31,119 bases of DNA from DATNPH01 sp036703315 (GCA_036703315.1 DATNPH010000078.1:1-31119), one strand, 5' to 3'. Shown: positions 8,519 to 16,970, counted from the stretch's first letter. Notes: generated by a model not told the origin, from the letters alone. Numbers and translations: made by a program.

Positions 8519-9060
8519 GCAACTATCAAGCCACAGCTGACCAACTTATCGAAGCAGAGATTTGGGTAGCCTGCGTGGACGGGATAAGGGACTGGACTGA
8601 ACCCGAACGACAGTGGATAGCGACCCAATACGACTTTGAACACAACTTAACCGAGTGGTGGTTATCCGATGTGTCGGAGGGGTGCTTTACCCCAACCAAC
8701 GCCGAGTTTATGCAACAACGCGCACGGGAATACCCATGGTTTCAGGAGGAAATCGCCCAATTGACCAACATTCAAAATCCCTACGACCCAGAAACACAAA
8801 AACAGTTTGCGGCTTTCGTAAAAGGTGAACCTGTATCCACTGAGTTCCTCACCGAACTAGCAGCTCGCACAGGGCATCTCCTAACCGAACTCCAGACCCG
8901 TGGATGGAATCCTGACCAAGCCAGTGAAGAGATGAGCAAATTGTTTCAACAAGCAAGCAAAATCTTCCAGCAGCCGCATTATCAAAAGCAAGCCAGCACC
9001 AAAGATTTGAGCCGTCCTGGTGCTGACTGTCTCCCAACGACCGAATCAACCGAACGATAG
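8515..9060 (+). CDS. Hypothetical soluble protein, 181 aa
   Basis: ATG 8515 overlaps the previous stop by 4 nt. The protein is acidic, Trp-rich in its first 60 residues (IWVACVDGIRDW, EWWLSDVSEG), and mainly helical with a Gln-rich C-terminal part. No signal peptide, membrane segment or catalytic motif recognised. It belongs to a run of short genes (8333-9858) with overlapping junctions, so it probably shares one mRNA with them. Confidence 0.6.
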   Translation: MSNYQATADQLIEAEIWVACVDGIRDWTEPERQWIATQYDFEHNLTEWWLSDVSEGCFTPTNAEFMQQRAREYPWFQEEIAQLTNIQNPYDPETQKQFAAFVKGEPVSTEFLTELAARTGHLLTELQTRGWNPDQASEEMSKLFQQASKIFQQPHYQKQASTKDLSRPGADCLPTTESTER

Positions 9061-9074
9061 GAGATGTAACCATC

Positions 9075-9263
9075 GTGGCACGAATTGAATTAAACCCCAA
9101 CCGCATCCCAGTTGTTACGGGTCTAACCCTAGCGGTGTCCTGCCAGTGGGATAAAGAGCGGATTCTTGAGATTTGTACCGACGCGTTAACAGACTCCAAT
9201 GCGCATAAAGAAGAAGCCAAACAGCTACGAGAACTCTTGGAACGTATCAGGAGGGAAGGATGA
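9075..9263 (+). CDS. Small hypothetical protein, 62 aa
   Basis: GTG start at 9075, with AGGAG about 9 nt upstream. Short helical protein with a charged C-terminal coil-like segment (AKQLRELLERIRREG). Its stop overlaps the next ATG (ATGA at 9260). Family not recognised. Confidence 0.5.
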   Translation: MARIELNPNRIPVVTGLTLAVSCQWDKERILEICTDALTDSNAHKEEAKQLRELLERIRREG

Positions 9264-9484
9264 CACAGGAACCACAACTGACCCCAGCACAACAAAACCT
9301 GCTCAATTTTCTCGATAAACTCGCCTCTTCCCCTTACAGCCCCGCACTCATCCAGGAGGGGAACGAAGCGCTGGATCAGGCAGTAGAAGAACACCGCCGC
9401 CTTGAGGAGTCGATTCACCAAACCAGTAGCACTCTAGCTAACCACACAGCAGCAGCAAAGTTAGATGGAGGAATTCAGGAATGA
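9260..9484 (+). CDS. Small hypothetical protein, 74 aa
   Basis: ATG 9260 overlaps the upstream stop, with GGAGG just before it. Gln/Glu-rich, helical, no known motif. Its own stop overlaps the next ATG (ATGA at 9481), continuing the coupled chain. Confidence 0.5.
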   Translation: MTQEPQLTPAQQNLLNFLDKLASSPYSPALIQEGNEALDQAVEEHRRLEESIHQTSSTLANHTAAAKLDGGIQE

Positions 9485-9858
9485 CACACCTAGTAGGTGC
9501 CTACACGGGATACAACCCCCAGTCCAAAACGCCAGACATTCTCCACCAACTGCAAGAACGCTACGGAGCGCAGTTGCAACACATGACCTACGAACAAAAG
9601 ATCGTATTCCGCGCAGCATTGGCGGACTACATCGCGAACAAACCAGTACACATCCCTAGTCCTCATTCCGATGAGGTTACTCTCATACAGGGTTGTATTG
9701 AGAGTGCTGGAGTTAACTGGAATGTCTGGGATGAGGACGCGGAATTATGCCAGTACATTGAAGCGTGTGAGCCACTTCACGAGAGCGATATTGAGGGCTT
9801 AATTGAAGCTTTGACTGCACAGATTCGAGGCAAAGTTTACGCTTCACGCAGCGTTTAA
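9481..9858 (+). CDS. Hypothetical protein, 125 aa, last of the coupled run
   Basis: ATG 9481 overlaps the previous stop; GGAGG lies upstream at about 9466. Mixed helical protein with an acidic centre (NVWDEDAELCQYIEACEPLHESD). No domain recognised. A 10-bp GC hairpin follows at 9870-9896, consistent with the end of a transcription unit. Confidence 0.55.
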   Translation: MTHLVGAYTGYNPQSKTPDILHQLQERYGAQLQHMTYEQKIVFRAALADYIANKPVHIPSPHSDEVTLIQGCIESAGVNWNVWDEDAELCQYIEACEPLHESDIEGLIEALTAQIRGKVYASRSV

Positions 9859-9869
9859 TTAATTATTCA

Positions 9870-9896
9870 ATGCCCCTGGTACAGTGCCAGGGGCAT
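9870..9896 (+). terminator. 10-bp perfect hairpin directly before a ribosome site
   Basis: ATGCCCCTGG, a 7-nt loop, then CCAGGGGCAT. There is no T tract after it; instead GGAGG (the ribosome site of the gene at 9908) follows at once. It may be a terminator, a processing site or a translation-control hairpin. The same geometry recurs at 11111-11137. Confidence 0.5.
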
Positions 9897-9907
9897 GGAG
9901 GATTTTG

Positions 9908-10348
9908 ATGAGCCGCCCAAACAAATACCAAGCACAAGCCTCGTTAGGGATCGCTGGCTTAGCCTTAATTGCAACACCTCTATTCATAAAGCTGCCTTCT
10001 CAGTTTCATTCTTTCAATTCCGCTACTGAACTAGAGACAGAATTAGCAAAACAGAAAGCCCAACTAGAAGCCAGCGAAACACTAGAACGCGCACGAATTG
10101 TGCAGAAAAAACAGACCGCAGATAAGCTTAAAGAAACGGGGATTTTACCTTCTGGCAATAGCCTAATAATGCGGAATTATTTTGATAATTCAAAGTACAA
10201 TCCCAAGCCAACAATAACAGCTTTTTTGCCAAACGAAATCGTCTACGTTTACGATTCAGCAGGTGTTTGCATCGGCAAAATTCAGCAACGTAAATGGTTC
10301 TGGAAGCATTTCTACAAGAATGTCTGCGACAACGCCCCAGTTCAGTAA
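9908..10348 (+). CDS. Single-pass membrane-anchored hypothetical protein
   Basis: 146 aa from ATG 9908, preferred to the GTG at 9884 because GGAGG lies 6 nt before it. One hydrophobic segment at about residues 12-28 (GIAGLALIATPLFI) looks like an N-terminal membrane anchor, followed by a coiled-coil-like stretch (ATELETELAKQKAQLEASE, about 40-75) and a beta-rich C-terminal domain. No family recognised. It precedes a multi-pass membrane protein and a P-loop ATPase, so the three may form a membrane complex. Confidence 0.6.
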   Translation: MSRPNKYQAQASLGIAGLALIATPLFIKLPSQFHSFNSATELETELAKQKAQLEASETLERARIVQKKQTADKLKETGILPSGNSLIMRNYFDNSKYNPKPTITAFLPNEIVYVYDSAGVCIGKIQQRKWFWKHFYKNVCDNAPVQ

Positions 10349-10363
10349 ATAAGGAGAATTATC

Positions 10364-11089
10364 ATGGCACTTGGCGCAAAGCCTGCGAACGAAAACAACA
10401 GGACTGAACAACAAGAGAATAATGGATTTTACCAGCATAAATCCTGGAGCGATTGGGCAGATATCATTGCTCGGTGGGTGGTTGATTTAATCGCAATTCC
10501 CATCAGTTTCATTACGGCGGTATTTGTTCAGTTTGCCGAACGAAATGGTGCTGGAGCAAAGATTCTAGGGTCGATTGCATTTTGGATCGGCACCTTACTA
10601 AGCACGGATAGCATCTGGCAAATGATGTTCCAAGGGGTTCCCATTTTCCCTTGGTTTGAGGGCAAATGGATTGGCTGGTCAGGCTGGCTAACGTTACCTT
10701 TTAATCTGCTGTTTTGGCTTTCCTTAGCTATTAGCTATTTGGTTCAAGTTCAAGAAGCAAAAACCCTACGCAGTAAGCCACCAGCTGAGGCTAAAAAAGA
10801 GTTTGAGGATGCTCAACAATATACTCTGCCTCAAAAGCCCAGAAATACGATCGACTTGGCACGGTCGCTATGGGGAGACTACAAACGTGCAGGCATGAGG
10901 GAGCGCAATTCAGACGGTTTAACGGCTCTATTTTTCTGGGGATTTGACTTAGTTTCTACATTCGTTGGTCGCAATCCTTTTCGATATACGAATCCAGGAA
11001 TGATTTTAGGATGTTTAGCCTATAACATCTTCACAATGGCAGCTGGAGAAATCGGATATAGCATCCGTAAGCAATCGTCTAAGAAATAA
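10364..11089 (+). CDS. Multi-pass membrane protein, unknown function
   Basis: 241 aa, ATG 10364 with AAGGAGA 6 nt upstream. Hydrophobic segments at about residues 35-57, 68-88, 103-127 and 212-228, with a polar Lys-rich loop (about 130-165). The soluble N-terminus is Asn/Gln-rich. It lies between the single-pass protein and the ATPase on the same strand. Candidate component of a plasmid membrane machine; no family recognised. Confidence 0.65.
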   Translation: MALGAKPANENNRTEQQENNGFYQHKSWSDWADIIARWVVDLIAIPISFITAVFVQFAERNGAGAKILGSIAFWIGTLLSTDSIWQMMFQGVPIFPWFEGKWIGWSGWLTLPFNLLFWLSLAISYLVQVQEAKTLRSKPPAEAKKEFEDAQQYTLPQKPRNTIDLARSLWGDYKRAGMRERNSDGLTALFFWGFDLVSTFVGRNPFRYTNPGMILGCLAYNIFTMAAGEIGYSIRKQSSKK

Positions 11090-11110
11090 TTCCCAATGGG
11101 GAATAAATAC

Positions 11111-11137
11111 GCCCCATCAGACGAGTGCTGGTGGGGC
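11111..11137 (+). terminator. 10-bp hairpin before the ATPase ribosome site
   Basis: GCCCCATCAG, a 7-nt loop, CTGGTGGGGC: ten pairs including one G-T. TTT and then GGAGG of the 11158 gene follow. Same stem and loop length as the hairpin at 9870-9896, also between a stop codon and a ribosome site. Confidence 0.5.
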
Positions 11138-11157
11138 TTTAGTTTGGAGGTTGAATC

Positions 11158-13188
11158 ATGAATTTGCCCACTCTAACCACACCAGAAACGCAACGCTTAA
11201 GAAGCGATTATCCCTCTATAGAACACTTAGAAGCTGGCAATATAGCCAGCTGGCTAATGGAGCGACAAGAACAGCTTTTAATTAGAGCCAAGGATGAGCG
11301 AACTGGGATGAATTTAGCCAAGCTGATTACCCTGACTGGAGGTGCTGTAGGGGCGATTTGTTGGGCTACAAGCCCCCTTGCTCTCATTGGCGGCACGATC
11401 GCAGGTGTGGGCTATATCTGGGCAGTTGCTCAAGATTTGAATGATAGTCACCAATTCGCGCCGCTGCCCTTTGTGCGAGGGAATTTCATCGAATTCCTCT
11501 CAGCAATGGGGGATTCCCAAGCCAGAGAGGAGTGGTTCGCTCAAGAGAATGAACTGGTGGATTTAATGTTTCACCTCAGCCCGATCGAGCGCTATGAGTT
11601 TGGGATGCTGAAACAATTTATTCCCAACCTGACCGATTTTCTCAGCGGAGTGGGAGGAGGAAAGCGCTTTTACGCCTACCGCTGGCTCTTAGATTGGTAC
11701 ATCAACCTTAAAGGGAGCCTGCCAACTCAAGATGCTCTGAATAAGCACCTTGCAGCGGTTACGGTAGATCCACGAGTTAACTACCAACTCTTAAGTGCCA
11801 TCCAGCAGCATCAAGCCCAGATGCTGCTGCCACCCGAATCCCAATTTGTTGAACTACCATCTCCTCAATTTGCTGAACTGCCTGAGCCGCAGCTGGTTGA
11901 GCCAATAGGAGACACGATCAAGGCTCAAGCAGTGAGTCAACCAGAGCCACAACCTGTTGAAACATCAACGGCAATAACGGCAGAAGTTGAGTCGAAGAAG
12001 GAGGCTATCACGGTTGTACTATTCGATTTTTCCCGCCTCCGCACTGAACCCGACAAATTTGCCCATATTCGCATCATTGCTGGTACTGGCGTCGGGAAAA
12101 CAACATTTGCTGACTGGCTATTAGATGTTTTGGGAGGCGATCGCTTCGTCGTAACCCCCAAGAAAAAATCCTGGAACTGGGTCGGATTGAAGGTGTACGG
12201 ACTGTGGTTTGACTATGAAGCTATTCGTACTAAGCTGCAATGGATTCACGCGGAAATGTATCGCCGTTACCCGTTAATGGAAGCAGGGAAAACGTTTGGA
12301 ATAACCAATTTTGTGGTAGATGAATGGCGGCTTATCAACACCAATGTGAAAGCAGTTAAAGAACGCGACCCAGAGACAAAGCAGATTCTTGAAATTGCTC
12401 CTTCTGCGAAGGCAATGATGAAGGATATTATTACTGTTTCGCGGGAGGCAATGCTGCGGTTAATTGCATTGGCTCAAGGCGAAAATGTGGCTTCTTGGGG
12501 CTTTGAAGGGGAGTCAGATTTGGAGGAATGCTTTACTGATGTTCGCCTAGGAGAATTTGCTATCGATCACGCCAAATCATTGCGTAATCAATGCCGCAAA
12601 GATAGCGATGATTATGAATACTGGTCAGCCGTTTTAGCCGAACTTGAATGGCAGAATCAGCGTCGTACTCGGGAGGGAAAATCAATTCCTTGTTGCATGG
12701 TAGGCAAGTATCCAGCACGAATTCCAGACCTATCAGATTGGAAGCGTACTGTAGCCGATGTTAATGCCGACGAAAAAGAGCAAATCAATCTATCAGTAAC
12801 TGACCCTTCCAGCGACCCTTCTCCAAGAACCACCATGAGAGAGCGGAAGCTTCCACCAGAAAAAGCGGAAGAAACCCACAAGTCTGATGGAATCTCGGTG
12901 GAAGCCTTCTCAGTCCGAATTGAGTCAGCCTTGCAAACGGAAGCGTCCGATACCCTTCCACCCCTGTTTGATGGTTTAGATCGGGACGGGAAGCTTCTCA
13001 TGCTTCGTCTGTTACTCAGAGAAAAATTGGGCAAGGAAAAGACCATTTCCTTGGCATGGGGACTGAAATCCGGAGGCAGAAACCATGACAAATATCGGCT
13101 GGCTTCAGAGTTACTAGACGCTATGATTCAGGATTTAGCCGGAATGGGATTTAGTGAAGGAAACAACTGGCAACTAGGAGAAAAATAA
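11158..13188 (+). CDS. Membrane-associated P-loop ATPase, plasmid-borne
   Basis: 676 aa, ATG 11158 with GGAGG upstream. A hydrophobic stretch at about residues 58-90 (GGAVGAICWATSPLALIGG) may span the membrane once or as a hairpin. After a Pro/Gln/Glu linker (about 225-280) come a Walker A GTGVGKT at 309-315 and a Walker B-like FVVDEW near 388. The C-terminal 90 residues look like a small helical domain. Membrane segment followed by one ATPase domain recalls VirD4/TraD/FtsK-type DNA pumps, but diagnostic motifs beyond the P-loop were not recognised, so this is only a suggestion. Confidence 0.65.
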   Translation: MNLPTLTTPETQRLRSDYPSIEHLEAGNIASWLMERQEQLLIRAKDERTGMNLAKLITLTGGAVGAICWATSPLALIGGTIAGVGYIWAVAQDLNDSHQFAPLPFVRGNFIEFLSAMGDSQAREEWFAQENELVDLMFHLSPIERYEFGMLKQFIPNLTDFLSGVGGGKRFYAYRWLLDWYINLKGSLPTQDALNKHLAAVTVDPRVNYQLLSAIQQHQAQMLLPPESQFVELPSPQFAELPEPQLVEPIGDTIKAQAVSQPEPQPVETSTAITAEVESKKEAITVVLFDFSRLRTEPDKFAHIRIIAGTGVGKTTFADWLLDVLGGDRFVVTPKKKSWNWVGLKVYGLWFDYEAIRTKLQWIHAEMYRRYPLMEAGKTFGITNFVVDEWRLINTNVKAVKERDPETKQILEIAPSAKAMMKDIITVSREAMLRLIALAQGENVASWGFEGESDLEECFTDVRLGEFAIDHAKSLRNQCRKDSDDYEYWSAVLAELEWQNQRRTREGKSIPCCMVGKYPARIPDLSDWKRTVADVNADEKEQINLSVTDPSSDPSPRTTMRERKLPPEKAEETHKSDGISVEAFSVRIESALQTEASDTLPPLFDGLDRDGKLLMLRLLLREKLGKEKTISLAWGLKSGGRNHDKYRLASELLDAMIQDLAGMGFSEGNNWQLGEK

Positions 13189-13737
13189 ATGAATCAAGTT
13201 AATCCCAAAGCTGTTCGCTCAGATTATCACTGTGGCTACCAACAAGCCCTTAGTGATTTCGGCATCAAACAATTGAAAGCCAAACTGAGCGAATATTTTA
13301 ATACGAACGGCTTGAATAAGGAACGAGATGTGGAAGAACAAGACCAAGAGAGCTTGACAGCTATCCTAATTGAGCAGTTAACGAACAACCTCAACTCAAA
13401 GCTCCTCGATAATTATTTAAAAGCGCTGGAATCCGGCTATGATGAGGTACTCCTATCAGAAATCCAACTGCCACCAAAAGAGCTGCCAATTAGCTTTTTT
13501 GAAAGTGCTACACCTTGTTACAAAGAAGGAGATAACCTGCGTTGGATACCATCAAAAGGAGGTGTCGATTGGGGTATTGCCATTGGGCGCTTGTATGCCT
13601 ACGCCCCCCATTTGTACTGCTGGAGCTGGAAGTATATCATTCTCCTCGACTCTCACTCGCCTAGTGCCCCTTGGGTAATGGCAGATAGCGCTTGGGAAGA
13701 GGATGTGGAACGTCTTGAACCAGAGGTGGCAAGATGA
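13189..13737 (+). CDS. Hypothetical protein, 182 aa
   Basis: ATG immediately follows the ATPase stop (TAA-ATG), so it is co-transcribed. AGGAG lies about 10 nt upstream, inside the ATPase gene. The N-terminal half is helical; the C-terminal half is Trp/Tyr-rich (YAYAPHLYCWSWKYIILLD, ending in an acidic tail). Family not recognised. Its stop overlaps the next ATG. Confidence 0.55.
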   Translation: MNQVNPKAVRSDYHCGYQQALSDFGIKQLKAKLSEYFNTNGLNKERDVEEQDQESLTAILIEQLTNNLNSKLLDNYLKALESGYDEVLLSEIQLPPKELPISFFESATPCYKEGDNLRWIPSKGGVDWGIAIGRLYAYAPHLYCWSWKYIILLDSHSPSAPWVMADSAWEEDVERLEPEVAR

Positions 13738-14039
13738 CCAATCCCCGTCCTATAAGTCAAAGGGAGCTAAATCTGATTGAATTTTACAGTAGCTGCCAGC
13801 TAAGCATGACCCCCCAACGATTTCGCAGCAAATGGTTCTTGACTTACGAGCAAATCGCCTTGATTTGCAATCGCTCTGTTTCCCATGTTCGGTTTTGGTT
13901 CTCACGCGGTCGCAATTATCGCCGTCCTTCTCCCAATGACTTGCGCCATCTCGCTATGATGGATTTTCTCCTAGAACACTTCGAGGGCCTTCCTCCCTTG
14001 CTTTTGAATCTACTGTGTCCTCCCCATCAAGACGAATAG
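13734..14039 (+). CDS. Small helix-turn-helix-like protein
   Basis: 101 aa, ATG 13734 overlapping the previous TGA (ATGA). Residues about 40-62 (TYEQIALICNRSVSHVRFWF) fit a helix-turn-helix, followed by a basic loop (SRGRNYRRPSPNDLRH) and a C-terminal helix. Probably the last gene of the unit that starts upstream, perhaps its regulator. Family not recognised. Confidence 0.55.
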   Translation: MTNPRPISQRELNLIEFYSSCQLSMTPQRFRSKWFLTYEQIALICNRSVSHVRFWFSRGRNYRRPSPNDLRHLAMMDFLLEHFEGLPPLLLNLLCPPHQDE

Positions 14040-14214
14040 AGTCACAGCATTAACCCCTCAAAAAGTCAATATCAAACCGATATTTTTTGAGCTAATTCTT
14101 TTCACTAATTTAAATACAGTCAGGAAGTGCCAAACATTTTTCAGGGAGGCGTTGACTGACTGTGTTGTATTGGCAATCTATCGGAAAGCTGATTGCAAAA
14201 GGTAAGAACCAACG
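14040..14214. other. Intergenic region before the HNH gene
   Basis: About 175 AT-rich bases without a gene. It contains a short inverted repeat ACAGTCA (14116-14122) / TGACTGT (14157-14163), a possible operator, and no clear terminator. Confidence 0.3.
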
Positions 14215-15291
14215 ATGTCATCTTCTTTGAGTGAACCGAGCCTGAGAACGCAGGTATTAAACCTGGACACGGGAGCCATTTCAGTTGAACAAGTTCCTTT
14301 GAATACTATTGATATCCCCAGTCGTCCTGTTAGTAAATTGACTGATAGCCAAGTCAAAAGACTTGCTCGGCTTTATCCAAAGGTCGGTTATCTGATAGAT
14401 AGGACTCTTGAAAAGTGGATTAAAGATTTTACTTATGACTTGCATCCAGAGCGAGAAATTCAGGTTTGGGAAGAAATTGAGGCGGTTTTTGATAAGTATA
14501 AGAAAAACCATAATTTAACTCTTCCTCAAAAGCTAGAAGTTGTTAGAAAAATAATCCGGCTTGTGGGAGGAGAAGAACTCAACGATTCTGTTTCCCTAGA
14601 ATTAACCAAACTTTTAAGACAGAGACACGCGGCAACGTTTTTTATTCGTCCCATCAATTCACAGCAGCCTTGGGACAACATCGATTATCGAATGTTGTCG
14701 AAGATTTATAATGTGTACATTAAGCGCCATCACATAAGAGTCCAGGATAATACAGATGACCTCTTTGTCAGCTTGGTACGCCTGATGGAAGGCAATGAGC
14801 CATTGAGCGAGCTGAGTCAAGAGTTACTAGAAATCTGGAAAAATTTGGAAGAATCAGAGTCGGAGAATGAGCAAGATTTTGACCCAAATAATATCAGCGA
14901 TGAAAGGCAAAAGAGGTCGAGAAATGTGGTGACTCGTCCGGGGCAAAAAAAATTTAAATCTGAATTAATGAAAGTTTATGGGTGATGTTGCTCGATTACG
15001 GACTGCACTGTAGAAGCTGTATTGCAGGCAGCTCACATCATTCCTTATTTGGGGGCAAAAACCGATCATCCCTCGAATGGACTACTGCTGCGCGTGGACA
15101 TTCATCAATTATTTGATAGTCACTATTTGAGCATTAACCCGAATACAAATAAGGTGGAAATTTCCTCGGCTTTGGAAAATACCTGTTACGAACACCTATC
15201 AGGACAACCCTTAAGAATGCCAAAAAGTAAAACAGAAAGACCGAATCCTAATGCACTCTCAAAGCACTACCAAATTTTTTCGGGTTGCTAG
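14215..15291 (+). pseudogene. HNH endonuclease gene with one in-frame TGA
   Basis: The frame from ATG 14215 is open for 256 codons, meets a single TGA at 14983-14985, then stays open in the same frame to 15291. The break falls inside the HNH domain: before it KKFKSELMKVYG, after it CCSITDCTVEAVLQAAHII, PSNGLLLRVDIHQLFD. In this common family the segment reads continuously (YG-x-x-C-A-I-T), so one codon has become a stop. HNH motif His in AAHII, Asn in PSNG and His in DIHQLF are all present. The N-terminal 240 residues are helical and unrecognised. Without readthrough the 256-aa product lacks the nuclease core; the rest could start from TTG 15022 but would lack the Cys segment. Confidence 0.75.
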
Positions 15292-15340
15292 TCTTTTAAG
15301 GGATTTTAAATCAGTGCTATTAAGCGCAGAGCAGTCCAGA

Positions 15341-15682
15341 TTATGCGATAGCTGCTATCGCTGATATTGTGTCGGGTTTGGTTGGAGCTTTGAGCTTTTT
15401 TAGGCTATCGATTTCCCTAGAGAGAGTATCTTCTATGCTTCTGAGGCTACTGTTGAAGTCTTCCTCCAACTGACTTAACCGATCGTTTACCACACTCTGC
15501 ACTATCTTCTCTATCTCGCTAACGTCTACAGTGGTGTCTACAACTGTAGACAATCCCAGCGCTTGTTTGAGAATCCGCTGGGCTACGAGGTGAATCGATT
15601 CCCCTTTACCTACCTGCGCCTCCAGAGCCTCTAATTCTTCGCCCGTAAGTAGCAATGGATACTGTTGGCGAAAGTGTGACAA
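15341..15682 (-). CDS. Small coiled-coil hypothetical protein
   Basis: 113 aa from a TTG at 15682, preferred because TAGGAG lies about 5 nt upstream. The N-terminus resembles small plasmid regulators (LLLTGEELEALEAQVGKGES, then VAQRILKQALGLS); residues 55-100 are a long helix with coiled-coil spacing (IEKIVQSVVNDRLSQLEED). Convergent with the HNH gene. Its first codons overlap the left arm of a 15-bp inverted repeat whose right arm is about 100 bp upstream, a possible autoregulatory site. Function unknown. Confidence 0.5.
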   Translation of the reverse strand: MSHFRQQYPLLLTGEELEALEAQVGKGESIHLVAQRILKQALGLSTVVDTTVDVSEIEKIVQSVVNDRLSQLEEDFNSSLRSIEDTLSREIDSLKKLKAPTKPDTISAIAAIA

Positions 15683-15998
15683 GTTCTCCTACAAGAGGAT
15701 TACACTCTCAAAGACCAATGACAAATCAGGGGTTTGAGTTTCTGTAACATTTATGCTTACGTTGTTGTATTACATTCGCCAACAGTATCAGCAATGGAAC
15801 AGAAATGTACGCTAAGCCTGAAATGCTTATTCTATGTGGGTTGTAGACCTAGCCCTCAAAGGAGTAGATTCCTGTGATAAGGATTTTTATCACAGGAAAA
15901 ATCCCCTTACAGCTTGACTAGACAAAGGGAATGAGGCATGCCGAAGGCAGAGATTTTATCGTTATCACAGGAACCAGTCCTTAACGTACATTTCTGTT
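15658..15998. repeat. Cluster of nested inverted repeats
   Basis: Three perfect pairs: GATACTGTTGGCGAA at 15658-15672 with its complement at 15775-15789; AACAGAAATGTACG at 15798-15811 with its complement at 15985-15998; and a compact hairpin CCTGTGATAA-6 nt-TTATCACAGG at 15871-15896. TTATCACAGGAA recurs directly at 15962-15973. No gene is convincing here (the 61-aa plus-strand frame at 15938 looks spurious). The cluster is next to a Tn3-type element and may be a recombination (res-like) site or the remains of another mobile element. Confidence 0.7.
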
Positions 15999-16081
15999 CG
16001 ACTGCTACTCACGCCCCTTCTTCGCCACTCAATCGAAACTGGATTAGCTTGCTAGCCATCTGTCTATACCTGTCTACACTA

Positions 16082-16372
16082 TTTGGGGGAAATATAGCGA
16101 AGCTGTCACCAGGGGCAAAGTAGTGTTCTGTCCGCCCATCTCGCCAAGGGTTTCGACTCTCGCTCACGCCGCCGTTTCAATCGGCAAACGCTCCTCTAGG
16201 TCGAGCTGAAAAGTTCCATAGGGGTTGACATGACCCCAAATCAACGGTGTCAGTGCCCTCAAATCTTCCGGCTGCATCAACTCCATCCACTCGGCTTGTG
16301 ACAACACACCTCAAGTCGGTGAGTGGAGCAAAGCTTTGCCCCTGGTGACAGCTTCGCTATATTTCCCCCAAA
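16082..16372. mobile_element. Tn3-family miniature element (internal deletion derivative)
   Basis: Two perfect 39-bp inverted repeats, 16082-16120 and 16334-16372, with GGGGG near the outer ends, the terminal-repeat length and style of Tn3-family transposons. Between them (213 bp) lies the 3' end of a Tn3-type transposase gene. No 5-bp target duplication is visible (flanks CACTA and ACGTT), so one side may have been rearranged. Both ends look intact, so the element could be mobilised by a transposase supplied from elsewhere. Confidence 0.75.
16164..16310 (-). pseudogene. Fragment of Tn3-family transposase C-terminus
   Basis: 48 codons are open on the minus strand down to TGA at 16164-16166. 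The translation contains EDLRALTPLIWGHVNPYGTF, matching the conserved C-terminal end of Tn3-family TnpA DDE domains (LTPLxxxHxNPYG-type). An in-frame TGA at 16311-16313 marks the 5' break, so the catalytic DDE residues are absent. Its position just inside the inverted repeat is where tnpA normally ends. Confidence 0.7.
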
Positions 16373-16550
16373 ACGTTGCAAAAACCCAAGCGTTAGGTTA
16401 TTGTTATAGTATGCACTTAAATCTTAAAGCGTTCTCCCTTTGGAGATTACGATTAGCTATATGGCTAGTCAATATTCATTAACAGGATCTAAATCATGTT
16501 GTGCCTCATTACCCTCATTACTTTTAAAACATTACCTCTAAGGAGTATTA
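16373..16550. other. Intergenic region before the DUF4160 gene
   Basis: About 180 AT-rich bases between the Tn3 remnant and the DUF4160 gene. No gene or convincing structure beyond the ribosome site AAGGAG just before 16551. Confidence 0.3.
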
Positions 16551-16862
16551 ATGCCTCAGGTATTGTCAGACCCTCATAACAACCTCTATGTCTACATCTA
16601 TTTTAATGACCATATTCCAGCCCATGTCCACATATTTGTAGGAAGAAAAAAAAGCCGAAGTTCACAAAATATCAAAATAAGTATTGGAGACGATAAGACA
16701 GCACCAGAAATCCTATTAGCTCATCCAAGTATAGAAAAAACTACTATAAAAAAAGCTTGGTTATTAGTAGCCAAGCACCAAGAAATACTACAAGAGAGGT
16801 GGCAAAAAATTCATACTAATAAAACATTTTTAAGAAAGGTAAGCAAAAAACAGCCTAGATAA
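16551..16862 (+). CDS. DUF4160 domain protein
   Basis: 103 aa, ATG 16551 with AAGGAG 6 nt upstream. The N-terminal half carries the DUF4160 signature: IYFNDHIPAHVHIFVG, a strand and then a DH..AHVH pattern. Lys-rich C-terminus. DUF4160 genes are very often followed by a DUF2442 gene, as here (108 bp downstream), and the pair is regarded as a candidate toxin-antitoxin-like module; no activity can be read from the sequence. AT-richer with more Lys codons than the cas genes, hinting at separate acquisition. Confidence 0.7.
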   Translation: MPQVLSDPHNNLYVYIYFNDHIPAHVHIFVGRKKSRSSQNIKISIGDDKTAPEILLAHPSIEKTTIKKAWLLVAKHQEILQERWQKIHTNKTFLRKVSKKQPR

Positions 16863-16970
16863 TAGAATAATAAAAAAGGGCAGTCAGTTTGGCTGCCCAA
16901 AAAAATCCCTTAATTGTCAGCGTAGAAGAAAAAATTTAATCATTCTTAAAACAACAGGAACTAAAAAGAG

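Noticed and set aside
9838..9849. 12-base identity (TACGCTTCACGC) between the pseudo-spacer and the end of the 125-aa gene
   Set aside because: It starts at pseudo-spacer position 4 rather than the seed start, lies in a coding end without a promoter, and a 12-base match is expected by chance at an appreciable rate.
15938..16123. 61-aa plus-strand frame running into the Tn3 inverted repeat
   Set aside because: Overlaps the inverted-repeat cluster and the element end; no ribosome site or recognisable protein features.
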